6,984 bases of DNA from Thermoleophilia bacterium (GTDB taxonomy: Bacteria > Actinomycetota > Thermoleophilia > Gaiellales > SKUG01). Numbering within the stretch: the stretch's first letter is position 1; each line of letters opens with the position of its first letter. Both the position numbers and the translations under genes were made by a program. The DNA lies in the NCBI GenBank assembly GCA_007122215.1, contig SKUG01000249.1, forward strand, positions 1-6,984, given 5' to 3'. Under the pieces are notes generated by a model, which saw nothing but the letters and a program-made list of their open reading frames with translations, was not told the DNA's origin and did not search any database. Below are positions 5,441 through 6,984 of the stretch, piece after piece.

Positions 5441-6273
5441 CAGCGGGACCTGCCTGCGAGCCAGGCGGGCTCGTGGTCCTGCGCCATCCAGGCCGGGCGC
5501 CTGCGCTCGAGGAAGGCGGTCAGGCCCTCCTGGCCCTCGGGGTCAGTGCGCTTGGTGGCGATCGTCTCCACGGTCTGCGACATCGCCTCGCGGTAGCTGC
5601 TCGTGCCGATCACCTCGAGCATGCGCTTGGTCACCGAGATGGCTTCCGGCGCGGCGGTCTGGATCTCCGCGACGATCCGGTCGACCTCGTCGTCGAGGGC
5701 GGTCGCGTCATCGCAGACGGCGTGCAGCAATCCGATCCGCAGGGCGCGCTCGGTGTCGAAGCGCTCACCGGTCACGAACAGCGGCCGGGCCTGTCCGGTC
5801 CCGATGCGGCCGATCACGAACGGTGAGATCACAGCGGGCAGGATGCCGAGCTTGACCTCGCTGAAGGCGAACGACGCCCCGGCCTCGGCCACGGCGTAGT
5901 CGGCGGCTGCCACGAGGCCGAGGCCGCCACCGATCGCCAGCCCGTGCACGCGACAGACGACCGGCCTGGAGCAGGAGGCGATCGCCGCCAGCATGCGCGC
6001 CATGCGGGTGGCATCGTCGACGTTCTGCTGCCGCGAGAACTTGACCGAGGCTCGCATCCAGTTGATGTCGGCCCCGGCGCAGAAGGCGGTGCCGCGGCCG
6101 GCGAGGATCACGACCCGCGTGGCGTCGTCATCGCTGAGCCATGCGAAGCAGCGGGTCAGGTCGTCGATGAGCTGCGCGTCGAAGGCGTTGAGGACCTCGG
6201 GCCGATCGAGCCACACGGTCGTGCGGCTGCCGTCGCGCTCGATGGACAGGTGCTGGTAGTCGGGATCGCTCAT
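5440..6273 (-). CDS. liuC: Enoyl-CoA hydratase/isomerase family, probable 3-methylglutaconyl-CoA hydratase
   Basis: This crotonase-fold protein of 277 residues probably hydrates 3-methylglutaconyl-CoA to HMG-CoA. The oxyanion-hole segment TAFCAGADINWMR is at 62-74 and the second oxyanion loop GLAIGGGLGLVAAAD at 111-125. The catalytic glutamate is E139 in FSEVKLGILPAVISPFVIG (137-155). The phrase SEV-LG--PAVISP is, from memory, typical of LiuC-type methylglutaconyl/carboxygeranoyl-CoA hydratases. The position equal to Glu144 of rat crotonase is glycine (G119) and that of Glu164 is kept. This also fits the LiuC group and argues against a generic two-glutamate enoyl-CoA hydratase. The start at 6273 is preceded by GGATAGGATCACGCC, which can be read either as an AGGA ribosome-binding site (7 nt) or as a leaderless TAGGAT -10 box (6 nt). 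The gene sits between the carboxylase beta and alpha genes, the usual liuB-C-D order. Confidence 0.9.
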   Translation of the reverse strand: MSDPDYQHLSIERDGSRTTVWLDRPEVLNAFDAQLIDDLTRCFAWLSDDDATRVVILAGRGTAFCAGADINWMRASVKFSRQQNVDDATRMARMLAAIASCSRPVVCRVHGLAIGGGLGLVAAADYAVAEAGASFAFSEVKLGILPAVISPFVIGRIGTGQARPLFVTGERFDTERALRIGLLHAVCDDATALDDEVDRIVAEIQTAAPEAISVTKRMLEVIGTSSYREAMSQTVETIATKRTDPEGQEGLTAFLERRRPAWMAQDHEPAWLAGRSR

Positions 6274-6279
6274 GGCGTG

Positions 6280-6285
6280 ATCCTA
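6280..6285 (-). promoter_or_regulatory. Possible -10 box or ribosome-binding site of the hydratase gene
   Basis: TAGGAT reads 6285 to 6280 on the minus strand, six nt before the ATG at 6273, which is the spacing of a leaderless promoter. The same bases contain AGGA (6284-6281), seven nt from the ATG, which would be an ordinary ribosome-binding site. The sequence cannot separate the two readings. The ribosome-binding-site reading needs no extra promoter. Confidence 0.35.
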
Positions 6286-6315
6286 TCCATGCCCCGGCGG
6301 CAACACCCGTCGCAG

Positions 6316-6350
6316 GCATGAGGCGCCTGGGCCCGGGCCCGCCGGCATGC
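6316..6350. repeat. GC-rich imperfect palindrome between carboxylase beta and hydratase genes
   Basis: GCATG (6316-6320) pairs with CATGC (6346-6350). Inside this, GGCG (6322-6325) pairs with CGCC (6340-6343), and the centre holds the perfect 12-bp palindrome GGGCCCGGGCCC (6329-6340). It begins eight nt after the beta-subunit stop on the minus strand. It could be an attenuating or RNA-stabilising hairpin that sets hydratase-alpha-lyase levels apart from beta. There is no T-run. Confidence 0.4.
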
Positions 6351-6357
6351 ACCGTGA

Positions 6358-6984
6358 TCACATCCGGAAGACCCCGAAGGTGGTGGGCTCGATCGGGGCG
6401 TTCAGGGCAGCCTCCAGCGACATGGCGAGCACCCGGCGCGTGTCGGCCGGATCGATCACGCCGTCGTCCCAGAGCCGTGCGGTGGAGTAGTAGGGGCTGC
6501 CCTCGCGCTCGTACTTCGCGCGGATCGGCTCGAGGAATGCCTCGCGCTCGGCGTCGTCCATCAGCGGGGTGTCGGGGCTGGACCCGCTCCCGTCGCCGGA
6601 TGCCCCTGCTGCCCGGGCAGCGAGCGCCTGCTCTCGCACCGTGAGCAGGGTCTGGGCGGCCTGCTCGCCACCCATCACCGAGATCCGGGCATTGGGCCAC
6701 ATGTAGAGGAAGCGGGGATCGTAGGCGCGCCCGCACATCCCGTAGTTGCCGGCGCCGAAGCTGCCGCCGCAGATCACGGTCAGCTTCGGGACGTTCGCCG
6801 ATGCCACGGCCGTGACGAGCTTTGCCCCGTCCTTGGCGATCCCGCCATGCTCGTAGTCGCGGCCGACCATGAACCCGGTGATGTTCTGCAGAAAGACCAG
6901 GGGGATCCGGCGCTGGCAGCAGAGCTCAACGAAGTGGGCTCCCTTGACGGCCGACTCCGAGAAGAGGATCCCGTTGTTGGCGAC
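6358..6984 (-). CDS. liuB: Methylcrotonoyl-CoA carboxylase beta subunit (carboxyltransferase), C-terminal 208 residues (5' end beyond window)
   Basis: This carboxyltransferase subunit moves CO2 from biotin to 3-methylcrotonyl-CoA. The frame is open to the window edge, so the internal ATG at 6870 is not the start. The gene ends in TGA at 6360-6358. The visible part (residues numbered from the edge) runs closely parallel to human [14 protein letters not shown] (3-12), [20 protein letters not shown] (17-36), [19 protein letters not shown] (37-55), [20 protein letters not shown] (73-92), [15 protein letters not shown] (96-110), [19 protein letters not shown] (165-183) and the terminal [14 protein letters not shown]. 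These phrases, especially [12 protein letters not shown] and the last residues, mark methylcrotonoyl rather than propionyl or acetyl carboxylases. Between about 117 and 152 there is an Ala/Gly/Ser-rich stretch about 15 residues longer than in human MCCB. The gene is also called mccB. Confidence 0.96.
   Translation of the reverse strand, partial: VANNGILFSESAVKGAHFVELCCQRRIPLVFLQNITGFMVGRDYEHGGIAKDGAKLVTAVASANVPKLTVICGGSFGAGNYGMCGRAYDPRFLYMWPNARISVMGGEQAAQTLLTVREQALAARAAGASGDGSGSSPDTPLMDDAEREAFLEPIRAKYEREGSPYYSTARLWDDGVIDPADTRRVLAMSLEAALNAPIEPTTFGVFRM

Noticed and set aside
3677..6984. Propionyl- or acetyl-CoA carboxylase operon
   Set aside because: The beta subunit reads as methylcrotonoyl type over its whole visible length, and a LiuC-type hydratase and HMG-CoA lyase are in the same operon.
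1..6984. tRNA, rRNA, CRISPR, insertion sequence or phage features
   Set aside because: No cloverleaf-like stretch, spaced repeats, transposase motif or terminal inverted repeats were found when reading both strands.

Overview
The window is GC-rich DNA from what looks like an actinobacterial-type chromosome. The evidence is the very high G+C at third codon positions, tight minus-strand operons, -10 hexamers 6-7 nt before start codons (leaderless style), and an acyl-CoA carboxylase alpha subunit of actinobacterial size. The genus cannot be read from the sequence. A deep-branching actinobacterium is a guess.

All recognisable protein genes lie on the minus strand, so they are transcribed from right to left. 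From the right edge: the C-terminal part of methylcrotonoyl-CoA carboxylase beta (6358-6984, liuB/mccB type); an 84-nt gap with a GC-rich imperfect palindrome; a LiuC-type 3-methylglutaconyl-CoA hydratase (5440-6273); a biotin-carrying carboxylase alpha subunit (3677-5440); and hydroxymethylglutaryl-CoA lyase (2754-3680). The last three genes overlap by 1 and 4 nt, so they are probably translationally coupled. Together the four genes cover the lower leucine pathway: 3-methylcrotonyl-CoA to 3-methylglutaconyl-CoA to HMG-CoA to acetoacetate plus acetyl-CoA. An 11-bp hairpin follows the lyase stop codon directly.

A 439-nt interval without a confident protein gene (2315-2753) separates this cluster from a second minus-strand pair: leucyl aminopeptidase PepA (806-2314) and the N-terminal two thirds of an acyl-CoA dehydrogenase (1-749). 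The aminopeptidase releases N-terminal amino acids from peptides, so it could feed the leucine pathway. The dehydrogenase carries out FAD-dependent acyl-CoA oxidation, but its visible sequence does not look like classical isovaleryl-CoA dehydrogenase.

The most notable item is in that interval. On the plus strand, at 2419-2503, is a convincing class I cyclic-di-GMP (GEMM-I) riboswitch aptamer: a closing P1 helix, a GNRA-capped hairpin flanked by GGCAAA and GCAAAGCC, a second hairpin, and the three expected ligand-contact bases. An AT-rich stretch upstream contains a plausible promoter. No normal protein gene follows on that strand: there is only a weak 24-codon TTG ORF, then the bidirectional hairpin and the convergent leucine operon. 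It is therefore an apparently orphan riboswitch, back-to-back with pepA, whose transcript would point at the 3' end of the liu cluster.
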